A model generated the notes under the pieces. It had not been told where the DNA came from. It saw only the letters and a program-made list of their open reading frames with translations, and searched no databases. Both the position numbers and the translations under genes were made by a program. This document shows positions 44,039-54,315 of a stretch of DNA of 64,000 bases, in pieces (within the stretch, counting starts at the first letter, position 1; each line of letters begins with the position of its first letter). The stretch spans positions 1,456,001 through 1,520,000 of the forward strand of contig NZ_LR134336.1 in assembly GCF_900637025.1 (NCBI RefSeq), in the 5' to 3' direction. The stretch comes from Streptococcus oralis ATCC 35037 (GTDB taxonomy: Bacteria; Bacillota; Bacilli; Lactobacillales; Streptococcaceae).

Positions 44039-45526
44039 CTAGTCTGGTAAAATTCCTACCTGTTCTACAAAGCGCATAAAAGCTGCCTGTCCTTGTTCCG
44101 TCTGCTTGTAAACTCCTGCATCCTCCAAAACACGTGCAAAGATAGCTCCTACAGAGTCCTTGACGATTTCAAGGGCTTTTTCTTTATCTTTTAGGTCTGG
44201 ATGTTGAGCTTTGAGCTGCTCTGCCCATTCCTGATGATAAGTCGCAACTGTGTCCCCTTCTCCCACGAGGTAGCTAGCAACTTGCTCCACTTCTGCTTTC
44301 AGGCGTGGTGGCAAAATAGCCAAGCCCATGACCTCAATCAAGCCGATATTTTCCTTCTTGATATGTTGGACATCCTTGTGGGGATGATAGATGCCATCCG
44401 GATGCTCTGCCGAAGTCTGATTGTCCCGCAAGACCAAGTCCAATTCAAACTGTCCATCACGCTTACGCGCAATCGGTGTGATAGTGTGATGCGGTCTCCC
44501 GTCTGTCTCTGCTAAAATCTGCACTTCAGAATCTGAATACTGGCGCCATTCCTGCAAAATCTTGTCAGCCAAGTTAATCAAATCCTCTTTAGAATCCGAG
44601 GTCAAACGTAGCACTGACATAGGCCACTTGACAATCCCAGCCTTGACCTGCTCAAAACCAGCAAATCGGAAAGTCTTTTGCAGGGGAGCCAATTCCATAG
44701 GAAACACGTGACGGCCTCCTTGATAGTGATCATGAGTCAGAATAGAGCCTCCCACGATTGGTAAGTCCGCATTTGAACCCGCAAAATAGCCCGGAAACTG
44801 CTCTACGATAACCAACAAACGCTCAAAACTCTGACGACTGATAGCCATGGGACGATGCTGACCATCTAAAAAAATACAGTGCTCATTAAAATAAGCATAG
44901 GGCGAATACTGGAAGCCCCACTCCTGACCCGCCATTTCAAAACGGATAATGCGGTGATTGCTGCGAGCTGGGTGGTTGACCCGACCATGATAGCCCTCAT
45001 TCTCTAGACAAAGCTGACACTGGGGATAATTGCTAGCTTGTACCAACTTGGCCGCCGCAATCTCTTTCGGATCCTTTTCAGGTTTAGACAGATTGATGGT
45101 AATCTCAAGTTCTCCGTAATCAGATGGAACGCGATAAGCAATATTTTTAGCAATGGCCTTAAGCTTGATGTAGTCATTTTTCTGGCTGAGTTGGTAAAAA
45201 TCCGTTATCGCCTGCTCAGGTGACTGGGCATAGGTTGCCCAGAAGTCACGATTGACCTGACTTGGATAAGGGGTCACCAAGTCCATCAGTTCAGCACCTA
45301 GGATTTCACGCGCAGTCTGACTATCCTCAATCGTCTCTAATCGAACCGCCTCCTCAACCAACTGGTCCTTGAGGTCAATCAACTCATCTAGATCAGTCTC
45401 AACTTCCAAAACACCTTCTCCCACTCGTGCCAAGACACGATTGGTCAGGTAGATTCGATCCATTTCCTCAAATGAACTTTCAGTAATGACTTCTGTGATA
45501 AATGCATCTAGAACTCCCTGACTCAT
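44039..45526 (-). CDS. galT: UDP-glucose--hexose-1-phosphate uridylyltransferase
   Basis: GalT exchanges UMP between UDP-glucose and galactose-1-phosphate in the Leloir pathway. The 495-residue length and sequence ([39 protein letters not shown]) fit the Gram-positive class II GalT. The HxH-like DHYQGG segment is the probable active site. Its start overlaps the HAD gene by 4 bases, and galK is the first gene of the operon. Confidence 0.95.
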   Translation of the reverse strand: MSQGVLDAFITEVITESSFEEMDRIYLTNRVLARVGEGVLEVETDLDELIDLKDQLVEEAVRLETIEDSQTAREILGAELMDLVTPYPSQVNRDFWATYAQSPEQAITDFYQLSQKNDYIKLKAIAKNIAYRVPSDYGELEITINLSKPEKDPKEIAAAKLVQASNYPQCQLCLENEGYHGRVNHPARSNHRIIRFEMAGQEWGFQYSPYAYFNEHCIFLDGQHRPMAISRQSFERLLVIVEQFPGYFAGSNADLPIVGGSILTHDHYQGGRHVFPMELAPLQKTFRFAGFEQVKAGIVKWPMSVLRLTSDSKEDLINLADKILQEWRQYSDSEVQILAETDGRPHHTITPIARKRDGQFELDLVLRDNQTSAEHPDGIYHPHKDVQHIKKENIGLIEVMGLAILPPRLKAEVEQVASYLVGEGDTVATYHQEWAEQLKAQHPDLKDKEKALEIVKDSVGAIFARVLEDAGVYKQTEQGQAAFMRFVEQVGILPD

Positions 45527-46182
45527 TGATTCTCCTTCTTACTTTCTAAATAGTCTCTGACAGCATCTAAATCCTGAAAAACTTGTTCTGTTTTATTTAA
45601 GAAAGACTGTGCTGGGCATTTTAAGTCTGGAATACAAATAACTGGTATCCCAGCTCTATACGCTGCTTCAATCCCTGCTTCACTATCCTCTAATACTAAG
45701 CAATTCTCTGGTAAAACATTCAAATCACTACAGGCCTTTAAAAATATGTCAGGGTAAGGTTTGCTTCGCTTTACATCTTTTGCAAAAACTAGATGGTCAA
45801 ATAGGGACAGTATACCATTACTATCCAAAATCATTCTAGCTCTAGATTCAACACTTGAAGTTGCTAGAGCGATTGGAATACCTTCTCTTTGCAGAAAAGC
45901 AAGCAAATTTTTAGCACCTTTTTTTAAATTTACACCTTTGGCTAATATTCGAGCTTCCAGTTCATAAACTTTTTCCAAGGTTTGGTCAAAGTTCCAAGGT
46001 AAATCATAGGTATCTAAAAATCGTTGAACATTCTCCTCTTCCCTATGTCCACTGTATTCTCTAGAATATATTTCTTCTGTGAAAGGAATTCCAAAATCTT
46101 TAAGCAATTCTTGATAAACTTTTAGAGAAATGATCTCAGTATCAGCTAATAAGCCATCTAAATCAAATATTACAGCGTCCAT
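45523..46182 (-). CDS. HAD-superfamily sugar-phosphate phosphatase/mutase-like protein
   Basis: The 219-residue protein is a subfamily IA HAD hydrolase. Motif I is [13 protein letters not shown] (nucleophile and acid Asp), motif II LATSS, the motif III Lys is in [10 protein letters not shown], and motif IV is [12 protein letters not shown]. It resembles beta-phosphoglucomutase and sugar phosphatases. It lies between galK and galT, 11 bases from galK and overlapping galT by 4, so it is translated with them. Its AT-rich codon use contrasts with galT and galK, which suggests later insertion. It may dephosphorylate galactose metabolites. Confidence 0.85.
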   Translation of the reverse strand: MDAVIFDLDGLLADTEIISLKVYQELLKDFGIPFTEEIYSREYSGHREEENVQRFLDTYDLPWNFDQTLEKVYELEARILAKGVNLKKGAKNLLAFLQREGIPIALATSSVESRARMILDSNGILSLFDHLVFAKDVKRSKPYPDIFLKACSDLNVLPENCLVLEDSEAGIEAAYRAGIPVICIPDLKCPAQSFLNKTEQVFQDLDAVRDYLESKKENQ

Positions 46183-46193
46183 TTACTTCTCTC

Positions 46194-47372
46194 CTAGTCT
46201 AAAACGCGAGTGCCACCTGCAACTTCAGCGATATAGAAGCTTGGAGCGTATCCAACTACTTCCTCGTAGTGCTTGCCTACAGCTTCCTTAAAGGCCTCAA
46301 CAGCATCTTTTCGCACCAAGGCAATGGCACAGCCGCCAAAACCTGCCCCTGTCATACGAGCACCGAGAACACCTTCTTGTGCCCAAGCCGTATGAACAAG
46401 GGTATCCAATTCCAAGCCAGTTACTTCATAGTCATGTTCTAGAGAAACGTGAGAAGCATTCATCAAGCGACCAAATGTTTCCAAATCACCTGCTTGAAGG
46501 GCTGCTTGAGCTTTAAGAGTACGTTGGTTTTCAAGCACAGCATGGCGAGCTCGTTTTAAGCGATTTTCGTCTTTAATCAGATAGCTATATTGGTCAAAGG
46601 CCCACTCGTCCAATTCACCCAAGGTTTGAATATCCAAGGCAACTTGCAATTCTTCTACTGCTTTTTCACACTCAGCACGACGTTCATTGTATTTAGAGTC
46701 CGCCAGTTCACGGCGTTTGTTGGTGTTCATGATGACAACGACATTGTCTTTCAAATCAAGCGGCACCAAGTCATACTCAAGACTGTTGGTATCTAGGTAA
46801 ATAGCACGTTGGTCAGCACCCATACCGATAGCAAACTGGTCCATGATACCAGAGTTGACTCCGATAAAGTTATTTTCCGTTTGTTTTCCGATTTTAACCA
46901 AATCCAAACGATCTAGTTTTAAATCAAAGAGATACTCTGCCACAACACCAGTCAAGAGTTCCAAGGATGCTGAAGAGGACAAACCTGAACCATTTGGGAT
47001 ATTCCCATAAACATAAAAATCAAACCCTTTGTCAATCACATGTCCAGCTTCTTGCAAGAAATGAAGAACACCTTTTGGATAGTTGGTCCAGCTGTGCTCT
47101 TTTTCAAATTTGAGGTCAGTAAGAGGCACTTCGATGATACCATTATCCTCAAAGTTGGCTGAGTAGAAACGCAAGACTTGATCGTCACGCTTGCGAGCTG
47201 CACCATAAGTTCCCAAAGAAATAGCAGCTGGAAAAACGTGCCCACCATTGTAATCCGTGTGTTCACCAATCAGATTGATACGACCTGGTGAAAAGAAAGT
47301 TTGCTCTGCTTCTTGACCAAAAACGGCAAGAAAGTCTTTGCGAAGGGCTTCAGTAGTAAGATCTTGTGTCAT
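46194..47372 (-). CDS. galK: Galactokinase
   Basis: GalK phosphorylates galactose at C1. The 392-residue GHMP kinase has the galactokinase signature [20 protein letters not shown], the ATP-binding [13 protein letters not shown] loop and [14 protein letters not shown] near the end. An AAAGGAG site precedes the ATG at 47372. It is the first gene of galK-HAD-galT and is divergent from galR. Confidence 0.97.
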   Translation of the reverse strand: MTQDLTTEALRKDFLAVFGQEAEQTFFSPGRINLIGEHTDYNGGHVFPAAISLGTYGAARKRDDQVLRFYSANFEDNGIIEVPLTDLKFEKEHSWTNYPKGVLHFLQEAGHVIDKGFDFYVYGNIPNGSGLSSSASLELLTGVVAEYLFDLKLDRLDLVKIGKQTENNFIGVNSGIMDQFAIGMGADQRAIYLDTNSLEYDLVPLDLKDNVVVIMNTNKRRELADSKYNERRAECEKAVEELQVALDIQTLGELDEWAFDQYSYLIKDENRLKRARHAVLENQRTLKAQAALQAGDLETFGRLMNASHVSLEHDYEVTGLELDTLVHTAWAQEGVLGARMTGAGFGGCAIALVRKDAVEAFKEAVGKHYEEVVGYAPSFYIAEVAGGTRVLD

Positions 47373-47392
47373 ATGAATTCTCCTTTGACTGT

Positions 47393-47410
47393 CGTTAAGT
47401 CATCTTAACG
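47393..47410. promoter_or_regulatory. Palindrome in the galK leader
   Basis: CGTTAAG, TCAT, CTTAACG has perfect 7-base arms. It lies just downstream of the likely galK transcription start, so a repressor bound here could block transcription. It does not resemble the direct repeat at 47461. Confidence 0.55.
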
Positions 47411-47427
47411 TGTAATCGTTTTCTTCT

Positions 47428-47456
47428 ATTGTATCCAAGGGATTTGCCAAGGTCAA
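47428..47456 (-). promoter_or_regulatory. gal operon promoter
   Basis: On the minus strand TTGACC (47451-47456), 17 bases and TACAAT (47428-47433) form a good promoter for galK-HAD-galT. Confidence 0.75.
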
Positions 47457-47460
47457 TCCT

Positions 47461-47493
47461 TTTTACTAAACTTTTACTAAACTATCAGTAAAA
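47461..47493. promoter_or_regulatory. Putative GalR operators
   Basis: TTTTACTAAAC occurs twice in tandem (47461-47471 and 47472-47482). The second copy also forms an inverted pair, TTTTACT...AGTAAAA (47472-47493). The site lies just upstream of the gal -35 and in front of galR, as expected for LacI-family control of both promoters. Confidence 0.65.
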
Positions 47494-47508
47494 AGCAGAA
47501 AAATATGA

Positions 47509-48537
<1,029 letters not shown>

Positions 48538-48560
48538 CTCAACAAATATACCAACGCAAA

Positions 48561-48600
48561 AAATCCTAATAGGGAGTCCCAAATCTCCATTAGGATTTTC
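48561..48600. terminator. Bidirectional terminator between galR and adhC
   Basis: AAAATCCTAAT and ATTAGGATTTT pair around an inner GGGAG/CTCC-like stem. It serves both convergent genes. Confidence 0.8.
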
Positions 48601-48604
48601 ATTG

Positions 48605-49642
48605 TTAATCCATCACAATCATAGACTTAATGGTCTTGCGTTCATCCATATCTTTATAAGCCTGGTCAATATCTTCCAATTTATAACTTGATGTAAAGAC
48701 ACGGCCTGGATTGATGTCTCCATCAAGAATCGCTTTTAACAAAACTTGTTTGTCATAAGTAGTAACTGAGGCTGCTCCACCTGCCACTGAAATATTTTGA
48801 GCAAAGGTAGAACCGAGCGCACGGTTATTGTAATGAGGAACACCAACGAAGCCTAAACGTCCACCATTGTGAAGTACTCCAAGGGCTTGATCTACGGCTG
48901 CTTCAGTCCCAACACATTCAAGGGCTGCATCTGCTCCACCACCAAGGATTTCACGGACTTTGGCAATTCCCTCTTCGCCACGTTCAGCCACAACAGCTGT
49001 CGCACCTGATTCCAAGGCCATCTTTTGGCGATCTTCATGACGACTCATAAGGACAATTTGAGAAGCTCCACGCATCTTAGCTGCAATGACAGCGCATTGC
49101 CCAACAGCCCCGTCACCAATCACCACAACCTTATCCCCTTTTTGCACATTAGCAACACGCGCTGCATGATAGCCAGTCGGCATGACATCAGCAAGTGTCA
49201 AAAGTGACTTGAGCATGCCTTCGCTATAATCTGAAGGTTGACCTGGAATTTTCACAAGTGCCCAATTAGCAAAGTGGAAACGGATATACTCAGCCTGGAC
49301 ACCACCTGACCAATTGGTGCCAATATGGCGGTCACAAGTCCCATCATAGCCAGCGCGACAGGCATCACACTCCCCACAGCCATGGGTGAAAGGTGCAATG
49401 ACAAAATCTCCCGGTTTGACCGTTGTAATAGCCTCTCCGATTTCTTCGACAATTCCAATGGCTTCGTGCCCACTATTTTGATGGCCGGATTCAATATCTG
49501 GATTACGGTAACTCCAGAGGTCCGAACCACAAACGCAAGTACGGACAATGCGGATAATAGCATCATCTGCTTCTATAATTTGCGGACGTTCAATTGTAGC
49601 AAGTCCAACCTGGCCTGCCTTTGTATATACTGCTGATTTCAT
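48605..49642 (-). CDS. adhC: Zinc-dependent alcohol dehydrogenase AdhC
   Basis: The 345-residue medium-chain dehydrogenase has the catalytic zinc site (CVCGSDLW, GHEAIGIVEEIG), the structural zinc cysteines in HGCGECDACRAGYDGTC, and the NAD(P) fold VVIGDGAVGQCAV. In pneumococci AdhC is controlled by NmlR and helps in aldehyde and carbonyl stress. Here the MerR gene nmlR is directly upstream with no gap, so the same arrangement holds. Confidence 0.92.
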   Translation of the reverse strand: MKSAVYTKAGQVGLATIERPQIIEADDAIIRIVRTCVCGSDLWSYRNPDIESGHQNSGHEAIGIVEEIGEAITTVKPGDFVIAPFTHGCGECDACRAGYDGTCDRHIGTNWSGGVQAEYIRFHFANWALVKIPGQPSDYSEGMLKSLLTLADVMPTGYHAARVANVQKGDKVVVIGDGAVGQCAVIAAKMRGASQIVLMSRHEDRQKMALESGATAVVAERGEEGIAKVREILGGGADAALECVGTEAAVDQALGVLHNGGRLGFVGVPHYNNRALGSTFAQNISVAGGAASVTTYDKQVLLKAILDGDINPGRVFTSSYKLEDIDQAYKDMDERKTIKSMIVMD

Positions 49643-49996
49643 TTAAAATTTTCCTTCCTTGTAAAGTTTAATTTTGTGATTTAAGCGATTTAAAGCCGTC
49701 TGTAACTGAGACAAGCGCTCCTCTAATTTTTTCTTTTCCTCTTCTAAAATACCAAGCCTTTCCTCTCTCGTTTCATCCCCCTTTTGGTAGAGCGACATAT
49801 AGTCAACTAAACTGTCTACAGAGACACCCGCCGAACGGAAACACTTAATAAATTCCAGTGCTTCTATATCCTGATCTTGAAAGTCACGAATTCCAGTCGC
49901 GGTTCGAGTAATCGGTGGCACAAGACCAACTCGCTCATAATACCGAATCGTATCCGCTGAAATTCCTAATAAATCGCTGGCAGATTTAATATTCAT
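49643..49996 (-). CDS. nmlR: MerR-family regulator NmlR
   Basis: The 117-residue MerR protein has the N-terminal HTH (IKSASDLLGISADTIRYYER) and a dimer helix. The effector-binding end is short, with a single Cys in FIKCFRSAGVSVDSL, as in the NmlR group that senses aldehydes. It abuts adhC. Its own promoter shows the 19-base spacer and dyad expected for MerR control. Confidence 0.9.
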   Translation of the reverse strand: MNIKSASDLLGISADTIRYYERVGLVPPITRTATGIRDFQDQDIEALEFIKCFRSAGVSVDSLVDYMSLYQKGDETREERLGILEEEKKKLEERLSQLQTALNRLNHKIKLYKEGKF

Positions 49997-50054
49997 ATAC
50001 TAGCCTCCTTTCATTATCTTCACTGAATTTAAGCAACTATAACTCATTCATCTT

Positions 50055-50085
50055 ATTATACAACTTTGAGTTGACTCCAAGTCAA
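50055..50085 (-). promoter_or_regulatory. MerR-type promoter with 19-bp spacer and operator
   Basis: On the minus strand TTGACT (50080-50085) and TATAAT (50055-50060) are separated by 19 bases instead of 17. The spacer carries the dyad CTTGGAGTCAACTCAAAG. This is the classical MerR-activated arrangement and lies upstream of nmlR-adhC. Confidence 0.88.
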
Positions 50086-50258
50086 ACTTTTTGCATCTAA
50101 TCGAAAAATTTTTTAAATTACCAAACAACTAAGTAAAGTTTATACAGAGCCTTATAGGATCAAACTTTTAAAATATTTAAACAGTAAATAAAATACTCTA
50201 TTTCAAATAACATAGGGGCTTAATCATTCTTCACTTTGTACTAATGATGCCCATGCCT

Positions 50259-51128
50259 CTACTCTAACTCTCTCACCTTCCGCCTATGTTGCGCATGATT
50301 GCTTTGACTGCTATCCACTTCAATAGTGATATTCTGCACGCCTCTTTCTTCTAAACATTGACGCACCACTTCTTTGGTCTCCATCATCTGCTCCCAGTCC
50401 TTGATACAAATGTGAACAATAGCATTATTCTCCAGACCATCCATGGACCAAATACTAAGTTGGTTAACACTTTTGACATTGGTCAGAGCCTCTATATCCT
50501 TCTCCAGATCACTTGTCTCGACCCCTTCTGGCACAGCATCTAGGAAAATCTTCAGTGCGCTCCAAAAGCGAGGAATGGCTTTCGACAGAATAAAGATAGA
50601 AATAACCAGCGATAAAAGCGGATCGAGGATATACCAATCTGTAAATCGGAGGATAATCGCCATTAGGATGACAGCCAACCAACCAAGAGTGTCTTCCAAA
50701 AAATGCAAGCTAAGAATTGACTCGTTCTTTGTCTTTCCTTTACGAACTACCAGACTTGCTAGCACATTGATAGCTACTGCAATGATTCCCAGCCAGAGGA
50801 TACCTTTCTCATTAACGGGTTGCGGATGAGCAATCTTCGTGATATTTTCCAAAATCACTAGGACAGACCCTATCATAAGAATCACAGCCGTTAGCATGGC
50901 CCCTAAAAGACTAAAACGTTTGTAACCCAAGGTGTACTGCCTATCTTCCTCACGGTTTGAGATTGTTTCTAAAAGGGCTGAGATACCAATGGCTAGAGCA
51001 TCTCCCAAGTCATGAACAGAATCAGCAAGAACTGCACTCGAACCAAAGATTCCTCCTGCGATAAACTCAACAATCGCATAGCTTAAATTTAAGAAAAAAG
51101 CTAACCAGATAGATGTTTTAGGACTCAT
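50259..51128 (-). CDS. czcD: Zinc/cation efflux protein CzcD
   Basis: This 289-residue cation-diffusion-facilitator exporter has six membrane helices. Metal-site residues are in SSAVLADSVHDLGDAL (first HxxxD) and LHFLEDTLGW (second HxxxD), and a cytoplasmic domain ends in a His-containing tail (SNHAQHRRK). It exports zinc in pneumococci. GGAGGGAGAG precedes the ATG. It is divergent from sczA, its known activator in pneumococcus. Confidence 0.93.
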   Translation of the reverse strand: MSPKTSIWLAFFLNLSYAIVEFIAGGIFGSSAVLADSVHDLGDALAIGISALLETISNREEDRQYTLGYKRFSLLGAMLTAVILMIGSVLVILENITKIAHPQPVNEKGILWLGIIAVAINVLASLVVRKGKTKNESILSLHFLEDTLGWLAVILMAIILRFTDWYILDPLLSLVISIFILSKAIPRFWSALKIFLDAVPEGVETSDLEKDIEALTNVKSVNQLSIWSMDGLENNAIVHICIKDWEQMMETKEVVRQCLEERGVQNITIEVDSSQSNHAQHRRKVRELE

Positions 51129-51142
51129 TTCTCTCCCTCCTT

Positions 51143-51151
51143 TGGTATAAT
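51143..51151 (+). promoter_or_regulatory. Extended -10 of sczA
   Basis: TGGTATAAT on the plus strand lies 110 bases before the chosen sczA start and partly overlaps the leader of czcD. Confidence 0.45.
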
Positions 51152-51224
51152 GGGTATATACATACTTCTTTCATTTGTATTATCTAATAAAATCCAAAGA
51201 AAGGATAGAAGCAAACTGTCAGTC

Positions 51225-51242
51225 CTGTTCAGTTCTGAACAG
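51225..51242. promoter_or_regulatory. Palindromic operator, probable SczA site
   Basis: CTGTTCAG, TT, CTGAACAG is a perfect 8-base inverted repeat just upstream of sczA and about 100 bases from czcD. TGTTCA-type motifs are known SczA targets in pneumococcus. Confidence 0.75.
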
Positions 51243-51260
51243 TTTGTATCAAGTGTCTAT

Positions 51261-51815
51261 ATGCCAAAAAGAGACCGTCGGGTTAGTAAGACTAAAAAAG
51301 CCATCTATCAAGCTTTTTTACAACTTTTGAACGATAAGGGCTATGATGCCACTACTGTTCAGGATATCATTGACCTAGCAGATGTTGGACGTTCTACTTT
51401 TTACTGTCATTACGAAAGTAAGGAACTCCTTTTAGATGAGCTCTGTCGCTACCTCTTTCATCATCTCTTTGAAAGGGAAGGACACTTTACTACCGAGGAC
51501 TACCTCGCGCATATCTTTTTACATTTTCAGAAAAACCAGGACCATGTCACCAGTCTCCTTTTTTCCAAAAACGACTACTTCCTCCGCCAACTACACAAGG
51601 AACTCGAACACCACGTTTATCCCATGGTGGCGGGTGACTTGCAAGAGGCCTACCCAAACATTCCAGCCTCCTACCTCCAGCATTTTGTTGTGACGAACTT
51701 TATCGAGACTCTAACTTGGTGGCTAAAAAAAGGAAAATCTTATACCGAAGACCAAGTGGTGAGATTTTACCTTGATGTAATGGAGATGACCTCTACAACT
51801 CCACTTGATAACTAA
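51261..51815 (+). CDS. sczA: TetR-family zinc-responsive regulator SczA
   Basis: The 184-residue TetR-like protein has the HTH KTKKAIYQAFLQLLNDKGYD then ATTVQDIIDLADVGRSTFY, and a C-terminal sensor rich in His, Cys, Asp and Glu. SczA activates czcD in zinc and represses it otherwise in pneumococcus. The frame opens at 51150, but the ATG at 51261 (MPKRDRRVSK) gives the usual length and lies after the palindrome, so I chose it. Confidence 0.9.
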   Translation: MPKRDRRVSKTKKAIYQAFLQLLNDKGYDATTVQDIIDLADVGRSTFYCHYESKELLLDELCRYLFHHLFEREGHFTTEDYLAHIFLHFQKNQDHVTSLLFSKNDYFLRQLHKELEHHVYPMVAGDLQEAYPNIPASYLQHFVVTNFIETLTWWLKKGKSYTEDQVVRFYLDVMEMTSTTPLDN

Positions 51816-51841
51816 GCCTGTAAATCAGAAAGGAACCAACT

Positions 51842-52174
51842 ATGTTAACTTCGATGATTCTAGGAATACTAACAATTGTACTAGCTCTCGCCTTCTCGCT
51901 TCTTCACCTTGCTGCTGCCTTTTCAGCCATGAAACAAAAGAACTACAATCTAGGAAATAAGTGCATCTTGGTCGGCAGTTGCCTCACTTCTCTGGCTCTA
52001 GCCATCTTTTACTTTGTCCCACTGGCAACCATTCTTCTATGGATTGTAGGTTCGATTATCGTCTGCTATGGTGCCTACTGGAACGGGCGACAGCAAGAAA
52101 ATCAACATATATCGCACCACATTATTCGTATAACGAGTGCTATTGTCATTACGGTATTACTCATTTTGCTCTAA
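51842..52174 (+). CDS. Small membrane protein of unknown function
   Basis: The 110-residue protein has four hydrophobic segments (about residues 5-25, 40-58, 62-78 and 92-110) with few charged residues. AAAGGAACC precedes the ATG. I do not recognise the family. It starts 26 bases after sczA and may be co-transcribed with it. It converges on the truncated pnuC and shares its terminator. Confidence 0.65.
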   Translation: MLTSMILGILTIVLALAFSLLHLAAAFSAMKQKNYNLGNKCILVGSCLTSLALAIFYFVPLATILLWIVGSIIVCYGAYWNGRQQENQHISHHIIRITSAIVITVLLILL

Positions 52175-52720
52175 CACAAAAAAAGGATCATCTGATCCTT
52201 TTTTTACTTTTTTAAGCGCTTTTTGCTGCCTTGCTCCACTGATACCACCAACTAGACTATTGATGAGATAAATTAGGTATTTCCCTTGGATTTGCAGGCT
52301 TTCTCCCCACCAGAGATAGATTGAAAAGACATTAGTAGCAGCCCAGAATATCCACTGTTCACGGTAAACAGCTGTCATGAGGATTTGCCCTACACCATTG
52401 GTCGCATCAGTGATAGAATCACGATAGGGACGATTGGCTCCGATAGACTGATAAATGAACCCAAATACCAACCACCAAAGAACACTAATGGAAAGATATT
52501 TGGTCCAGCCCTTACCGTCCAGTTTACGCGCGACAAACTCCTGCTTTTCTTTCTTGAACTGTGCTTGGTAGATCCACACTAGAAGTCCAATTGGCTGCAT
52601 GACCGTGAAGTAAAGTGTCGTCAGCACCTCACCATAAAAGCCTTTTTGAAGGGCAAGCACCAGATAAATGATGGAATTAATCAAACCAAATAGGTAGTTA
52701 CTAGCACGACCTTCAGCTTC
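52157..52720 (-). pseudogene. pnuC: Nicotinamide riboside transporter PnuC, 5' end lost
   Basis: The open minus-strand frame begins EAEGRASNYLFGLINSIIYL with no start codon and runs through the PnuC core (LYFTVMQPIGLLVWIYQ, and ANVFSIYLWW near the end). Full PnuC proteins are around 250-260 residues; the first 70 or so are missing here. The break falls near 52720, where foreign IS/plasmid DNA begins. A TTG-started short frame exists at 52684 but is unlikely to give a working transporter. The 3' end runs through the shared terminator hairpin. Confidence 0.8.
52178..52205. terminator. Bidirectional terminator
   Basis: AAAAAAAGGATCA, TC and TGATCC followed by seven Ts form a tight palindrome. 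It ends the 51842 gene on the plus strand and lies inside the last codons of pnuC. Confidence 0.8.
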
Positions 52721-52756
52721 TCAAAGAGCAGAAAAAAGGTTAGTAAGGCTTGAGAG

Positions 52757-53452
52757 ATGAATCATTTTAAAGGCAAACAATTCCAACAAGACGTCATCAT
52801 TGTCGCTGTTGGTTATTACCTACGTTACAATCTGAGCTATCGTGAAGTTCAGGAATTGCTTTATGACCGTGGAATAAATGTTTGTCACACTACGATTTAT
52901 CGATGGGTTCAAGAATACAGTAAAATCCTCTATCATCTCTGGAAAAAGAAAAATAAACAGTCCTTCTATTCGTGGAAAATGGATGAAACCTATATCAAAA
53001 TTAAGGGGCGTTGGCATTATCTCTATCGAGCGATTGATGCGGACGGTTTAACATTGGATATCTGGTTACAAAAGAAACGTCGAGCAGACGATAACAGCTA
53101 TAAGTTAGAAGATACCGCCTATCAAGAAGATAAAGCACGCAAAGCAGAAACCGAAGATAAGCTAGCTATTGAAGCAATGAAAAGCAAGTACACCACGCTA
53201 TTGCTAGAAAATATGTTGCTAAGTCCGTTTGAAATGCAAGATACAAAAATCATGGCAGGATTGCAAGTCCATGTTTACCCCCTCTATGACGAACTGAAAG
53301 AATTAAGAGGGCTAAATAGTGTTAAAGACCACTTGTCTTATGTTGCCAGCAGACGTGAAGAATATTCTAAGCATAATATCGCACGCTACCTCAAAAAAGC
53401 CATTGAACAATATCTACCAACGGTTAAAAGGCAGGACTTAAACCATGAGTGA
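52757..53452 (+). pseudogene. IS6-family transposase fused to a plasmid replication protein tail
   Basis: The 231-residue frame is a chimera. Residues 1-108 are an IS6/IS1216-like transposase start (YLRYNLSYREVQELLYDRGI, and the first catalytic Asp in WKMDETYIKIKGRWHYLYRA). The sequence then changes at about 53081 to a charged helical region ending VKDHLSYVASRREEYSKHNI and YLKKAIEQYLPTVKRQ, which looks like the C-terminus of a theta-type plasmid initiator (RepA/RepB). The later transposase Asp and Glu are absent, as are the terminal inverted repeats, so neither half is functional. A DUF536 gene overlaps its end by 8 bases, as on lactobacillar plasmids. Confidence 0.75.
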
Positions 53453-53942
53453 AGACTTAAAAACGATCAAAGAGCTGGCGGATGAGTTGAGTGTTACAAA
53501 ACAAAATATTCAATATCACTACCAAAGGTTACCAAAAGAATTACAGCTTAAAAGTTCCAATGGGTCTAATCTAATAAATTCTAAAGCAGAAAAAATAATT
53601 TTAGGTAAAGTAGAAAGTAGTAGCAAATCAAATACCAAAGACCAACAAATAAGTAGCAAAGACCAACAAATAGAAAAACTAACTAATTTGTTAGACCAGT
53701 AACAACGATTAGCCTTGCAAGATAAAAAGTTGCTAGAAGAATACAAGGCGGAAAATGATAACTTAAAAGCCCTCAAAATGCCCTCACAGGAAACAGAATT
53801 CAAACACTTAGACAATCAATATAAAGATGAAGTGAACGCTCTTAAAGAGAAGTTGGAAAATTTACAGGAACAAATCAAAGATCAAAAAAGGATAGAAGAA
53901 CAAGAAAAACCAATAAAATGGTGGAGACTATGGCGAAAATAG
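53445..53942 (+). pseudogene. DUF536 plasmid replication-associated protein with nonsense mutation
   Basis: One continuous frame of about 165 codons is interrupted by TAA at 53700-53702 (LTNLLDQ*QRLALQDKKL). The N-terminus is a small HTH (LKTIKELADELSVTKQNIQY) and the rest is coiled coil, ending WWRLWRK, as in the DUF536/RepB-associated proteins of Lactobacillales theta plasmids. A CAA to TAA change explains the stop. The ATG overlaps the rep-like tail by 8 bases, the normal plasmid arrangement. Confidence 0.8.
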
Positions 53943-54091
53943 ATGATTCAGTTAAAAAGAAAGTTCCAGAATTGCGATTTAAAGGATTCACGGATGAATG
54001 GGAACAGCGTAAGTTGGGAGACGAAGTTCGAATAGTGATGGGACAGTCTCCTAATTCAGAAAATTATACTGATGATCCTAATGAGCGCTAA
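53930..54091 (+). pseudogene. Type I restriction HsdS, 5' fragment
   Basis: The frame encodes 53 residues starting MAKIDDSVKKKVPELRFKGF then TDEWEQRKLGDEVRIVMGQS, a classic HsdS N-terminus. It stops after SPNSENYTDDPNER. The remaining 350 or so residues are missing. HsdS genes often follow rep genes on lactococcal and lactobacillar plasmids. Confidence 0.8.
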
Positions 54092-54313
54092 AAATGCGAA
54101 GACCTATGAAGACCTATTTTGTATTAGTCAAACAAAAAATCCAAAAGAAATGGTATATGATTATGACCATGAAACAAAGTAAAATCAAACTGAGTGATCT
54201 GAGGAAGCACCCGATGATCATGAAACGTTATTAAACACAAAAGTCACCCATGTGAGTTCTTGCCAGAAGCTGAAGTTAATCCTTCAACCTGGAAAACCCG
54301 CAGAGGTGACTTT
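54092..54313. other. Decayed junction DNA with long hairpin
   Basis: A short relic (KTYEDLFCISQTKNPKEMVY and a few more) is readable at 54098-54181 but is not identified. At 54239-54313 AAAAGTCACC and GGTGACTTTTT pair across about 54 bases, enclosing a smaller GAAG/CTTC hairpin. This is directly below the ECF operon stop and may act as its terminator. Confidence 0.45.
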
Positions 54314-54315
54314 TT

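Noticed and set aside
52757..53085. Complete IS6/IS1216 insertion sequence
   Set aside because: Only the first half of the transposase is present, the later catalytic residues are missing and no terminal inverted repeats are visible.
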